From Clostridium septicum (GTDB lineage Bacteria; Bacillota; Clostridia; Clostridiales; Clostridiaceae): a DNA stretch of 64,000 bases. The position numbers and the translations under genes are program-made. Below the pieces are notes generated by a model. It was not told the origin of the DNA and did no database searches. It saw nothing but the letters and a program-made list of their open reading frames with translations. This document shows, piece after piece, positions 56,333-64,000 of the stretch. Where the stretch lies: positions 496,001 to 560,000 of the forward strand of contig NZ_CP023671.1 in the NCBI RefSeq assembly GCF_003606265.1, in the 5' to 3' direction. Each line of letters starts with the position of its first letter. Position 1 is the first letter of the stretch.

Positions 56333-57595
56333 TTATCTATTTATTAATAAACTTTTAAAATCTTTAGTTTCATGGTCAGAATACTCTATTACTTCACCTT
56401 CCCAAGTTCTTATAGTTACATACCCCTTTCCCCTTGAAATTAAGTACTGTGGAAGTATAGGTGTTTTACCTTTTCCTCCTGGTGCATTTACTATAAATGT
56501 TGGAATTGCAAGTCCTGATGTATATCCTCTTAAATATTCCATTATTTCTATTCCATCATCAATGGAAGTGTTAAAATGAGTTGTCCCCTTTACGTGTTTT
56601 CCATGAAATATATAATATGGTCTAACCCTTATTTTTAATAGTTCTTGATTTAATAGACGCATTACATATTTATCATTATTTATCTCATTTAATAATACTG
56701 CTTGATTTCCTAAAGGAACACCTGCATTTGCAAGCTTTTCGCAAGCATTTTTAGTTTCAGATGTTATTTCTAATGGGTGATTAAAATGAGTATTTATATA
56801 TATTGGATGATATTTACTTATTATTTTTACTAAATTATCTGTTACTCTTTGAGGCATTGTTACTAAAGTTCTTGTTCCAAGTCTTATTATTTCTACATGA
56901 TCTATTTTTCTTAGTTCACCTAATAACCAGTCTAACATTTCATCAGATAATGTTAATGAATCTCCTCCTGTTATTAATACATCTCTTATTTCTGGATTTT
57001 CTCTTATATAATCAATTGACTCTTGAAGCTTATTTGTTGATTTATGCTTATCTACAGCTCCTATATTCCTTCTTCTTTGGCAATGTCTACAATACATAGC
57101 ACATTCGTTAGTAACATTTATAATAAGCCTATCTGGATATCTTCTTGTAATACAACCTGCTGGATTAGTAAACTCCTCTTTCATAGGATCTAATTCTCCA
57201 TCTGTTTCAAGCTCAATACCAAGTGGTAATGCTTGTAACCTTATTGGATTAAACTTATCTTCATCAATTAATGAAAGATAATATGGGGTAATTGCCCATC
57301 TATATTTTTTACCTACATTTTTTATAGCCTCAAATTCACTATCTTCTAATTCTATAATCCCCTTGACAACGTCTACATTATCTATCCTATTTTTCAGCTG
57401 CCACTTCCAATCATTCCATTCCTTTTCACTGGCACCAAAATAATTTAATATTTTATTTTTTCTTTCTTTTATTTTTAAAATTTCATTTTCCCTTAATCCA
57501 CATCTAATTAAGTCTTTTACATCTAAATAATCTTGAATATTATTTCTTAATTTTTCTGCTCTTTCTAAAGATATTTTTCTTTGATAATTTTCCAC
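56333..57595 (-). CDS. eam: Glutamate 2,3-aminomutase
   Basis: Radical-SAM, PLP-dependent enzyme that moves the amino group of L-glutamate to give beta-glutamate, a known osmolyte. Cluster motif CAMYCRHC (Cys165, 169, 172) and PLP lysine in GGKGKTPI (Lys377). The two Asp residues that bind the lysine side chain in lysine 2,3-aminomutase are replaced: the site in FHGKHVKG is Lys333 and the site in IVNAPGG is Asn370. These match the Lys and Asn reported for Clostridioides glutamate 2,3-aminomutase. GTG start with AGGGGG 7 bases upstream. Single gene. Confidence 0.88.
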   Translation of the reverse strand: MENYQRKISLERAEKLRNNIQDYLDVKDLIRCGLRENEILKIKERKNKILNYFGASEKEWNDWKWQLKNRIDNVDVVKGIIELEDSEFEAIKNVGKKYRWAITPYYLSLIDEDKFNPIRLQALPLGIELETDGELDPMKEEFTNPAGCITRRYPDRLIINVTNECAMYCRHCQRRRNIGAVDKHKSTNKLQESIDYIRENPEIRDVLITGGDSLTLSDEMLDWLLGELRKIDHVEIIRLGTRTLVTMPQRVTDNLVKIISKYHPIYINTHFNHPLEITSETKNACEKLANAGVPLGNQAVLLNEINNDKYVMRLLNQELLKIRVRPYYIFHGKHVKGTTHFNTSIDDGIEIMEYLRGYTSGLAIPTFIVNAPGGKGKTPILPQYLISRGKGYVTIRTWEGEVIEYSDHETKDFKSLLINR

Positions 57596-57703
57596 AATAT
57601 AGCCCCCTTTTTATCCTCTCTTTATTATATTTTACTATATATTTTATAAATTTCCAAATTAATATATGGATTGATTTATTTTTTAAATTAAGTAAATAAA
57701 AAT

Positions 57704-57751
57704 AAGGTAGCCATAATATTACTTTTATCCTTATAGAAATTATGACTACCT
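57704..57751 (-). terminator. Terminator of the ymaF-like gene
   Basis: AGGTAGcCATAAT / ATTATGaCTACCT arms with one mismatch and a long loop, followed by T-rich sequence on the minus strand, about 20 bases after the stop. Confidence 0.75.
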
Positions 57752-57770
57752 ATATATTTTATTTTTTATC

Positions 57771-58112
57771 TTAACATCTTACACTATTTCCTATAGGATT
57801 TTCTATCAAAGTTGCAACTATAAATTGATGTTTATGACCATCACTCATCTCTGTGCATGCATAAACAAAGTGTACATGTCTACCATTACCTACTGGTATT
57901 GGTGGACCTGTAATTATATTAATCTTATGAAAGTGATTATTAAAAAAATCTGTTTTTGTGCATATACGATGTCTATGACCACATTTTGCGGGAATAACTT
58001 CTCCAGAAACTCCTGCAAAACGATGATTATGAACATCTTCACCAAATTCGGCTAATTTTACACTTCCAACAAATTCATGAACATGAGTTTGTGTTGATTC
58101 AGAACATAACAT
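57771..58112 (-). CDS. YmaF-family His-rich protein
   Basis: 113 residues of the YmaF family (unknown function, common in spore formers). Six HxH motifs are spread regularly: THVHEF, VHNHRF, GHRHRI, NHFHKI, RHVHFV and GHKHQF, along with four cysteines. This is a metal-binding pattern. Strong GGAGG before the ATG. Monocistronic. Confidence 0.85.
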   Translation of the reverse strand: MLCSESTQTHVHEFVGSVKLAEFGEDVHNHRFAGVSGEVIPAKCGHRHRICTKTDFFNNHFHKINIITGPPIPVGNGRHVHFVYACTEMSDGHKHQFIVATLIENPIGNSVRC

Positions 58113-58379
58113 AATTTAAATACCTCCTATTTTTCTAATACTATATAATATTAATAATATGTCAATTTGGTTACTATATATTTCTTATGAATCATTATAG
58201 ATTTTTATTATTGATTCAACTTTTAAATGAGAGTTATAAAACACGTCTTTGTGTAAGCATATTTTGCAAGTAATTATTTATTTACCAATTTTCTTTTTGA
58301 GTAAATAAAAAAATACCGCATACTCATTTCGAATAATACGGTATTTCAATTTATTAATTATAAGAAATTAATTATTATA
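58113..58379. other. Intergenic region upstream of ymaF with one terminator
   Basis: 267 A/T-rich bases that contain the terminator of the Cys/Arg-rich peptide gene (58311-58346) and should hold the ymaF promoter. I see no other gene or clear promoter in it. Confidence 0.5.
58311..58346 (-). terminator. Terminator of the Cys/Arg-rich peptide gene
   Basis: AAATACCG / CGGTATTT arms with an interrupted inner stem (ATT-TCG-AAT), followed on the minus strand by T7. It lies about 35 bases after the stop of the small gene and has no other gene to serve. Confidence 0.82.
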
Positions 58380-58475
58380 TTAAAAACTTCTTCTACGCCT
58401 TCTACGTCCTCTACGTCTTCTGCAACAACAACAGCAACAACAACATCTGTTATTAAATCCAACACCAAAACACAT
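58380..58475 (-). CDS. 31-residue Cys8/Arg-rich peptide
   Basis: A short gene with a good ribosome binding site (AGAAGGTG 5 bases before ATG) and a dedicated terminator. The product starts MCFGVGFNNR, continues with eight consecutive cysteines, and ends RRRRGRRRRRRSF. Codons alternate (TGT/TGC, AGA/CGT/AGG), so the run is not a simple DNA repeat and looks maintained by selection at protein level. Possible roles are metal or disulfide crosslinking, or nucleic-acid or coat binding. I know no described family. Neighbours are ymaF and a HesB-like gene on the same strand, each with separate terminators. Confidence 0.7.
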   Translation of the reverse strand: MCFGVGFNNRCCCCCCCCRRRRGRRRRRRSF

Positions 58476-58618
58476 ATAATCACCTTCTTCTTTTGTGTAC
58501 TATAATATATTCATAACATTACATAATTGTTCTTAAATATACCATTAATATTTCAACTATACCTACATGTTACTTACTATATATTTAAAACAAAAAATTA
58601 ACTAATAAGAATATAATT
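58476..58618. other. Upstream region of the Cys/Arg-rich peptide gene
   Basis: 143 A/T-rich bases between that gene and the terminator of the HesB-like gene. It should hold the peptide gene's promoter; I cannot assign a sigma factor from it. Confidence 0.45.
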
Positions 58619-58657
58619 TAAGCAGAAGATTATTATTTATTTTTAATCTTCTGCTTA
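58619..58657 (-). terminator. Terminator of the HesB-like gene
   Basis: A perfect 14-bp inverted repeat TAAGCAGAAGATTA / TAATCTTCTGCTTA with an 11-base loop on the minus strand. Confidence 0.85.
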
Positions 58658-58731
58658 TTATAAAGTAATAATTTTTGAAGTTTTTTTGACAATTTGCTTT
58701 TGATTCTGCTATTTAAAAGCTTTATAGTACT

Positions 58732-59007
58732 TTATAAGCTTCTTATATAAAATCCATTATTATAAATATCTTTATCATATTTAATTTCTATATTATCACA
58801 TAATCTTTCATCTTTTTTATCTATTACAAATTTTATACTATTAATTTCTACTTCTATATCATTTTGTGATTTATAATCGCAATAAATATCATAAGCAGGT
58901 TTTCCACATCCAACAGCTGCCACCTTTACCCTAACATAATCATTACTTCCGTTATTTACTAATTCTAATAATCCCTCTTTTGCCTTTTCATCAAATAAAA
59001 TATTCAT
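58732..59007 (-). CDS. HesB/IscA-like protein without the C-terminal Cys pair
   Basis: 91-residue protein with the fold pattern of the iron-sulfur biosynthesis (HesB/IscA) family: NILFDEKAKEGLLELV, a central VRVKVAAVGCGKPAYDI and INSIKFVIDKKD. The CxC near the C-terminus that binds iron or clusters in IscA is absent; two other Cys (YCDYK, ERLCDN) are present. So it belongs to the HesB-like group of unknown role. ATG chosen with AAAGG five bases upstream; upstream in-frame codons lack a site. Confidence 0.75.
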   Translation of the reverse strand: MNILFDEKAKEGLLELVNNGSNDYVRVKVAAVGCGKPAYDIYCDYKSQNDIEVEINSIKFVIDKKDERLCDNIEIKYDKDIYNNGFYIRSL

Positions 59008-59172
59008 ATGTACCTTTATTCTCCTTTTTAACAATATTCTTAATAGTATATTACTATATGTTTTCTCCAATTTAAATCCTATTTATAAATATTTTATACC
59101 ATAATTTATAGTTACATTATATATATCCGTGCATATACTGTAATTATTAATAATTAATTTAAGGAGTATATA

Positions 59173-59706
59173 ATGAGAAGTGATTTAAAAGAGGTTCCCG
59201 TACAGTTTAATGCTGATTTACCTTATCCTAAAATAGAGGTTGACACTGAGAACTTACAATATGCTAACTTAATCCAAATAAACTATGCCGGAATGGTATC
59301 TGAATTCTCAGCTATAACTCAATATACCTATCATGAGATTAAATTATTTGAAGATTATGCTGATGTAACTCCGACACTTATGGGTATCGCAGAAGTAGAA
59401 ATGCATCATATGCAAATTCTTGGAGAACTAATAGTTGTCTTAGGTGGTGATCCTGGATATTGGATTAATAAAAAAAATAAAAAATTAAATTGGTCTCCTA
59501 ATTTTGTTCAATATGGAACTACTTTAAAAGAAATGTTAACTTATGATATTGAATCTGAAAAAGCTGCTATTGCTCAATATCGAAAAACAGCTAATCAAAT
59601 ACAGGATGAAAACATAATTGCAATAATAAATAGAATAATTTTAGATGAAGAACATCATTTAAAGTTATTAAATGGATTATATGAAAAATACATTACCTCA
59701 AAATAA
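59173..59706 (+). CDS. Ferritin-like di-iron protein
   Basis: 177-residue four-helix-bundle protein. The di-iron (or di-manganese) pattern is complete: E in GMVSEFSAITQYTYHE, ExxH in AEVEMHHMQILGEL, E in YDIESEKAAIAQYR and ExxH in LDEEHHLKLLNGLY. Close to spore-associated Mn catalase/CotJC-like and bacterioferritin-like families but not clearly either. AAGGAG precedes the ATG. Own terminator. Confidence 0.82.
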   Translation: MRSDLKEVPVQFNADLPYPKIEVDTENLQYANLIQINYAGMVSEFSAITQYTYHEIKLFEDYADVTPTLMGIAEVEMHHMQILGELIVVLGGDPGYWINKKNKKLNWSPNFVQYGTTLKEMLTYDIESEKAAIAQYRKTANQIQDENIIAIINRIILDEEHHLKLLNGLYEKYITSK

Positions 59707-59710
59707 TTAT

Positions 59711-59757
59711 AATAAATAAAGAGTATATTGTTTTTATAAATATACTCTTTATTTATT
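59711..59757. terminator. Bidirectional terminator after the ferritin-like gene
   Basis: A perfect 17-bp inverted repeat (AATAAATAAAGAGTATA / TATACTCTTTATTTATT) with a 13-base loop, between convergent genes. Confidence 0.85.
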
Positions 59758-59763
59758 ATATAC

Positions 59764-60330
59764 TTAGCTTTGAACCCTTTTTATTATTAAATAATACATA
59801 TCATCATTTTCAAAAGCCTCTACCACATCAAGACCTGCAAGCTTAAATAGATTTTTTTGAAGATTTACATCTATTAGTCTATCTTCATTTAAATACTTTC
59901 TCTTTGAATTATGTAAATTATTCAAGTATTTTCTGCTATTTGGATAAGCTATTATTAATTTCCCATCTATCTTTAGATTTTCATTTACAAGATTATATAT
60001 AGTTTCTACTTTCCTTTGTATATATTGAAATACTGAATATAAAATTATTTTATTATACTTTTTTGTAATTTTATTATTTTCTACATTAATCTTTTTAAAA
60101 ACCACTTGAGGCAAATTTCCATATTTACTTTTAGCAAATTCTAGCATCACATCTGAAATATCTACAGCATCAATTTTACAATCACCACACTTTTCCATTA
60201 TAAATGGTATTAGAATTCCATCACCTGTTCCTACATCTAATATTTCCTCTCCATAACTTAAGTGTATTTTATCTAAAAAATAATTTATCTTTTTTTCATT
60301 TCTATTGCTAAACTTAACATCTAAATTCAT
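59764..60330 (-). CDS. Class I SAM-dependent methyltransferase
   Basis: 188-residue Rossmann-fold methyltransferase: motif I EILDVGTGDGILIPFI (about residues 28-43), motif II acidic residue in DAVDISDVMLEFAK and motif IV region NKIILYSVFQYIQR. Substrate cannot be deduced. GAGGAGAG precedes the ATG. Single gene. Confidence 0.85.
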   Translation of the reverse strand: MNLDVKFSNRNEKKINYFLDKIHLSYGEEILDVGTGDGILIPFIMEKCGDCKIDAVDISDVMLEFAKSKYGNLPQVVFKKINVENNKITKKYNKIILYSVFQYIQRKVETIYNLVNENLKIDGKLIIAYPNSRKYLNNLHNSKRKYLNEDRLIDVNLQKNLFKLAGLDVVEAFENDDMYYLIIKRVQS

Positions 60331-60544
60331 ACTTCTCTCCTCTTAAATACTTAATTAATTATATATATTAAAATTTTGTCTAATTTATACTATATATAAT
60401 TTAATTATTTATATTTACATTAATTTCATAATGTAATGGTTATAATAATTTCCTATTTAATAAAAATATAAAGTATGTTATAATCATTCTGATATAATAT
60501 ATAATTTTGTTTTTAATATTTGTATATATAAAGGAGTTTTTATT

Positions 60545-60961
60545 ATGGGTTTCAAAGATAAAATGACTAAATACTTTTCAGATGCATATCTAGAAAAATA
60601 TGGAGATAGAATGACTAGTGCTTCTGGTACCGTTTTATCAGTTAAATTAGAAGAAAAAAATATATTAGGTATTTTTAGAATATTAAAAGTTAACTTAATA
60701 GTTAAATCAGATATTGGAAAAGGTGTAGTTAAAGCATTATATAAGAAAAATAGATGGTTTAAAAAACCTGAATTTATTGATATAAAGCAAGGTCATAAAG
60801 TTATAATTATGGGTATCTCTGGTGAAAAAGGTAAAGAAAACTCTGACGTTATAATAGCATCAAATGTAGCCAATCTTTCTACTAAAAAGGACTTATTCCC
60901 ATTTGACCATAGTCAATTAAAAAAGGCTAGACAACAAGCAACAAAAATGAGAGCAAGATAA
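60545..60961 (+). CDS. Unknown small protein with basic tail
   Basis: 138 residues, soluble, with a beta-rich centre (SASGTVLSVKLEEKN, LKVNLIVKSDIGKG, HKVIIMGISGEKG) and a basic C-terminal tail (SQLKKARQQATKMRAR). An OB-like fold is possible but not shown. AAAGGAG upstream; the 214-base region before it holds a TATAAT-like box near 60493. No family recognised. Confidence 0.72.
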   Translation: MGFKDKMTKYFSDAYLEKYGDRMTSASGTVLSVKLEEKNILGIFRILKVNLIVKSDIGKGVVKALYKKNRWFKKPEFIDIKQGHKVIIMGISGEKGKENSDVIIASNVANLSTKKDLFPFDHSQLKKARQQATKMRAR

Positions 60962-60963
60962 AT

Positions 60964-60997
60964 AAAAAAAGCTTAAAATTTAATTTTAAGCTTTTTT
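60964..60997. terminator. Bidirectional terminator before thiI
   Basis: A perfect inverted repeat AAAAAAGCTTAAAATT / AATTTTAAGCTTTTTT between convergent genes. Confidence 0.9.
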
Positions 60998-61004
60998 CTA
61001 TTAA

Positions 61005-62159
61005 TTAATTAAATATTACTAATTCAGTATTTTCTATTGCTTCTTTTACTAATCTGTCTATATCTAAAGATTCTTCTGACTTTCTTATTAAATCAACCCT
61101 AGGTTTAGTTTTTGGATGTTTAGGAACAAATATAGTACAACAATCTTCATATGGTAAAATTGATGTTTCATACGTTCCTATTTCTCTTGCTATATCCATT
61201 ATATCTGTTTTATCCATTGCTATTAAAGGTCTAAATACTGGTCTATCCGCACAATCATTGCTTACCATCAATCCTTCCATAGTTTGACTTGCAACTTGCC
61301 CTATACTTTCCCCTGAGGAAACTGATTGTATCCCCTTTTCTTCAGCAATTGTACATGCAACTCTCATCATAAACCTTCTCATAATTATAGTTAATTCATC
61401 TTCTTTACACCCATTTATTATAGACATTTGGATTTCTGTAAATGGAACTATATAAAGATTCACTTTTTCTGTATATGTAGTTAATATTTTAGCAAGATTC
61501 TTTACTTTATCTTTTGCTCTTTCTGATGTATATGGATGACTGTGATAATATACACAATTTAATTCAACACCTCTTCTTGCCATTAAATACCCCGCAACTG
61601 GTGAATCTATTCCTCCTGATAACATAAGCATTGTACTTCCATTAATTCCATAAGGGAGTCCACCAACACCTTTAACCTTATCATTAGTTGTATATATGTA
61701 TGCTTTTTCTCTTATTTCAATATTTACTAAACACTCTGGCTTTTTAACATTAACTTCAATTCCATCTATATGATGAACAACATATCCACCTACTTCTTTT
61801 GAAGTTTCTAAAGAAGTTTTAGGAAAAACTTTATTTGCTCTATTAGTTTCTATTTTAAATGTCTTTGGATTTGCTTCTCTAACTTTCTTTAAAGCTTCTT
61901 CTTTTATAGCTTGCATATCTCTTTTTGTTTCTGTAACTATACATACTTCTGATATTCCAAATACTTTTCTAACTCTTTCTACTGCTTCTTCTATATTGTC
62001 TGATTTTATAAAATATCTACCTTGATCTATTATTATTTCATATTCTAAACCTTTAAGCTTTTTCTTAATATTATCTCTAAGTTTCTTCTCAAATTTATTT
62101 CTATTTAATCCTTTTAAAAATATTTCTGATGCATATTTAACTAAGATTAATCTATTCAT
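61005..62159 (-). CDS. thiI: tRNA 4-thiouridine synthase / sulfurtransferase ThiI
   Basis: Makes 4-thiouridine at position 8 of tRNA; also linked to thiazole synthesis in some bacteria. N-terminal ferredoxin-like and THUMP domains (to about 165), then the PP-loop MLMLSGGIDSPVAGYLMARRG. 384 residues; the C-terminal rhodanese domain of Enterobacteria is absent, as in Bacillus, where a dedicated desulfurase (NifZ) supplies sulfur. The start overlaps the upstream desulfurase stop (ATGA). Confidence 0.97.
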   Translation of the reverse strand: MNRLILVKYASEIFLKGLNRNKFEKKLRDNIKKKLKGLEYEIIIDQGRYFIKSDNIEEAVERVRKVFGISEVCIVTETKRDMQAIKEEALKKVREANPKTFKIETNRANKVFPKTSLETSKEVGGYVVHHIDGIEVNVKKPECLVNIEIREKAYIYTTNDKVKGVGGLPYGINGSTMLMLSGGIDSPVAGYLMARRGVELNCVYYHSHPYTSERAKDKVKNLAKILTTYTEKVNLYIVPFTEIQMSIINGCKEDELTIIMRRFMMRVACTIAEEKGIQSVSSGESIGQVASQTMEGLMVSNDCADRPVFRPLIAMDKTDIMDIAREIGTYETSILPYEDCCTIFVPKHPKTKPRVDLIRKSEESLDIDRLVKEAIENTELVIFN

Positions 62160-63301
62160 CTCTTTACTCTCCTTAAAAACTTTAATGAATTTTCTAATAC
62201 CTCTATCACCTTATTAACTTCTTCCTTTGAGTTTTCTTCACTGAAAGAAAATCTAATAGCACTTTCTATGTCTGCCTTTGAAATCTTTAATGATTTCATA
62301 ACATAACTTCCCTTTGAAATACTACTTTTTGATGTACATGCTGATCCTGTGGAAACATATATATCTTGCTCTTCTAATAAATGTAGTAAAACTTCTGCTT
62401 TTATCCCTCTAAAAGACACATTTAATATATATGGTGTAAAATTTTTATCTAATGGGCTATTAATCCTTATATCTTTAATATTTTCTAATCTACTTATCAT
62501 ATAACTTTTTATATCTAATACTTTTTTATAATTATAATCAATATTTTCTATAACCATTTCTGCTGCTTTTTTAAGACCCATAATAGCTGGTAAATTTTGA
62601 GTTCCGGCTCTTACTCCAGATTCTTGACTTCCACCACTTATAAGAGGATTTAAGACTATTCCCTTTTTTATAAATGTAAATCCGCTTCCTTTAGGTCCAT
62701 GAAATTTATGACCTGCTACTGATAACATATCTATATTCATTTTCTTTACATCAATTGGTAACTTTCCATATGATTGAACTGCATCAACATGAAATTTTGC
62801 TCTCGATGAATTTTCTTTAATAATCTTACCTATTGATTCTATATCTTGTATAGTTCCCATTTCATTATTTACATGCATTATAGAAACAAGAACAGTATTC
62901 TTAGTTATTGATTCTTTTAAATCTTCTAATGAGATTCTTCCATATTCATCAACATCTAGATATGTAACCTTTACTCCTTCTTTTTCTAATCTTTCACACA
63001 CCTTTAATACTGAATGATGTTCAAATACTGTAGTTATTAAATGATGTCCTGATTTTACTAATCCATTTATAATTAAATTATTTGATTCACTTCCTCCAGA
63101 GGTAAAATAAATTTCATCTTTGCTTGAGTTAATTGTAGATGATAAATACTCTCTAACTTCATTAAGCTTTTTCTCTGCCTTTATTCCAAGGCCATGAAGT
63201 GAAGAAGGATTTCCATAAACCTCTCTCATCCCCCTTACTACTTCATTAATAACTTCTTCATATGGCTTTGTTGTTGAACTATTATCAAAATAAATTCCCA
63301 T
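62156..63301 (-). CDS. Cysteine desulfurase (NifS/NifZ type)
   Basis: PLP enzyme that delivers sulfur from cysteine, here almost certainly to ThiI. Markers: SGGSESNN, HVDAVQSYGKL, PLP Lys in SVAGHKFHGPKG and the active-site Cys loop STGSACTSKSS. 381 residues. AGGAGG precedes the ATG. Overlaps thiI by four bases, a tight functional pairing also seen in Bacillus (nifZ-thiI). Confidence 0.95.
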   Translation of the reverse strand: MGIYFDNSSTTKPYEEVINEVVRGMREVYGNPSSLHGLGIKAEKKLNEVREYLSSTINSSKDEIYFTSGGSESNNLIINGLVKSGHHLITTVFEHHSVLKVCERLEKEGVKVTYLDVDEYGRISLEDLKESITKNTVLVSIMHVNNEMGTIQDIESIGKIIKENSSRAKFHVDAVQSYGKLPIDVKKMNIDMLSVAGHKFHGPKGSGFTFIKKGIVLNPLISGGSQESGVRAGTQNLPAIMGLKKAAEMVIENIDYNYKKVLDIKSYMISRLENIKDIRINSPLDKNFTPYILNVSFRGIKAEVLLHLLEEQDIYVSTGSACTSKSSISKGSYVMKSLKISKADIESAIRFSFSEENSKEEVNKVIEVLENSLKFLRRVKR

Positions 63302-63399
63302 AAAAATATTTACCTCCTATCTAATAAATATTATTCTCTAGAATTAATTTAATAATTCAAAGTATATTTATCAGTTCTCCGATATGTTTACTATGTTTT

Positions 63400-63427
63400 A
63401 ATATATCATATTAATATATTTTTTCAA
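63400..63427 (-). promoter_or_regulatory. Promoter of the desulfurase-thiI operon
   Basis: On the minus strand TTGAAA (63427-63422), 16-base spacer, TATATT (63405-63400), about 100 bases upstream of the desulfurase start. No regulator site recognised. Confidence 0.6.
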
Positions 63428-63537
63428 TACCTATATGCATAATTTTATATAAATTTATGGTTAAATTATTAAAATATAATTATGAATACTGTATAATTAT
63501 ATTAATTTGAAATATCTTATCTATAAGGAGGCTTTCT

Positions 63538-63930
63538 ATGAAAAAAAGTTTATTATTTTTATCTTTATTAACAATACTTATTTTAGTTTGTTTTCATTTT
63601 AACTTTTTTAAATTAATTGATACTAAAACTAATATAGTTAGAACTATTTCAAAAAATAAAATTCATAAGGTTACTTTTGAAAGCTTATCTAAATTAACTA
63701 CAAAAAATAAAAGAGATGTCATAGAAGTTGACATATTAGTTAAAGATATTGATACTGAAAACTTAATTATAACTTCTGAAGGTCCTACTGAAGAGGTTAC
63801 TATACAATTTCAATCTGATGAAGATTTATCTAAAATAAAATCAGGTGACAAAATAAAAATACGTGCAATAAAAAAAGGAATTAACTCATCTCCTAATATA
63901 GTTACATTAGATAATGCTATTATTATCTAA
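63538..63930 (+). CDS. Unknown membrane-anchored or secreted small protein
   Basis: 130 residues: an N-terminal signal or anchor helix (KKSLLFLSLLTILILVCF), then a beta-rich outer domain (DVIEVDILVKDIDTENLIIT, EEVTIQFQSDEDLSKIKSG, DKIKIRAIKKG) that looks like an OB fold. There is one Cys (residue 18) inside the hydrophobic part, not a standard lipobox. AAGGAGG precedes the ATG. Single gene with its own terminator; function unknown. Confidence 0.75.
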   Translation: MKKSLLFLSLLTILILVCFHFNFFKLIDTKTNIVRTISKNKIHKVTFESLSKLTTKNKRDVIEVDILVKDIDTENLIITSEGPTEEVTIQFQSDEDLSKIKSGDKIKIRAIKKGINSSPNIVTLDNAIII

Positions 63931-63935
63931 ATAAT

Positions 63936-63973
63936 AAAGGCCTTATAATATTAAGAATTATTATAAAGCCTTT
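63936..63973 (+). terminator. Terminator of the unknown secreted protein gene
   Basis: AAAGGC and TTATAAT arms pairing with ATTATAA and GCCTTT, one internal mismatch, followed by an A/T-rich end. Confidence 0.75.
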
Positions 63974-64000
63974 AAAATTTATTAATTTTTTTACTTTTAT

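Noticed and set aside
56333-57595. Annotation as lysine 2,3-aminomutase (KamA)
   Set aside because: The two Asp that bind the lysine side chain are replaced by Lys and Asn, which fits the glutamate enzyme.
62156-63301. Desulfurase as part of an isc/suf cluster-assembly operon
   Set aside because: No scaffold or regulator gene is adjacent; the overlap with thiI points to tRNA thiolation.
1-64000. tRNA, rRNA, tmRNA, insertion sequence or prophage genes
   Set aside because: I looked through the intergenic regions on both strands and saw no cloverleaf, rRNA signature, transposase or phage gene.

Overview
The window is a chromosomal segment of a low-GC, spore-forming anaerobe of the genus Clostridium (sensu stricto, cluster I). 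The support is very A+T-rich DNA, strong AGGAGG-type ribosome binding sites with frequent TTG and GTG starts, a full set of sporulation genes (spoIIAA-spoIIAB-sigF, spoVAC-D-E, spoIIP, gpr, yqfC-yqfD, a CotS-like kinase), pyruvate phosphate dikinase, rubrerythrin, and the gene order hrcA-grpE-dnaK-dnaJ / prmA-rsmE-mtaB / rpsU-yqeY / yqfC-yqfD-pgpH-ybeY-dgkA-cdd-era-recO. The species cannot be fixed from the sequence alone. No rRNA, tRNA, CRISPR array, insertion sequence or prophage was seen.
Layout. 1-9 kb: C-terminally truncated dnaG, a dGTPase-like gene, the cotS-like gene, ppdK with its CcpN-like regulator, a DUF4342 gene and recO. 9-20 kb: one long leftward housekeeping block (era, cdd, a dgkA-PAP2 fusion, ybeY, pgpH, yqfDC, yqeY, rpsU, a HIT protein, mtaB, rsmE, prmA, tpx). 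20-28.5 kb: a broken permease gene, a sulfite/nitrite reductase, the HrcA-controlled heat-shock operon with a perfect CIRCE operator and a consensus promoter, and hemW. 28.6-35 kb: a small unknown gene, a patatin phospholipase, lepA, spoIIP with an unknown follower, gpr and rpsT. 35-47 kb: holA, a short ComEC, an apparently dead P-type ATPase homologue, spoVAC-D-E, spoIIAA-AB-sigF and a Lon-like protease without Walker motifs. 47-53 kb: deoC, dinB, a DUF4003 gene, and the rightward nadA-nadB-nadC operon in which nadB is frameshifted and nadC has an internal stop. 53-60 kb: mostly single genes, each with its own terminator, many encoding proteins rich in metal ligands (rubrerythrin, a 32-cysteine protein, glutamate 2,3-aminomutase, a six-HxH YmaF protein, a 31-residue Cys8/Arg-rich peptide, a HesB-like protein, a ferritin-like protein). 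60-64 kb: a methyltransferase, two unknown genes and the thiI-cysteine desulfurase pair.
How they work together. The left two thirds is core genome: replication, ribosome maturation, protein quality control and sporulation. The forespore sigma-F switch, the SpoIIP engulfment hydrolase, the SpoVA dipicolinate channel and the Gpr spore protease all lie within about 12 kb. The broken nad operon predicts that NAD must come from salvaged niacin or nicotinamide. The right end looks like an accessory collection for oxidative stress, metal handling and possibly the spore surface.
The observations most worth following up are the full-length P-type ATPase homologue that has lost its phosphorylated Asp and the other catalytic motifs, the Cys8/Arg-rich mini-protein, the doubly broken NAD pathway, and the ATP-independent (LonC-like) protease.
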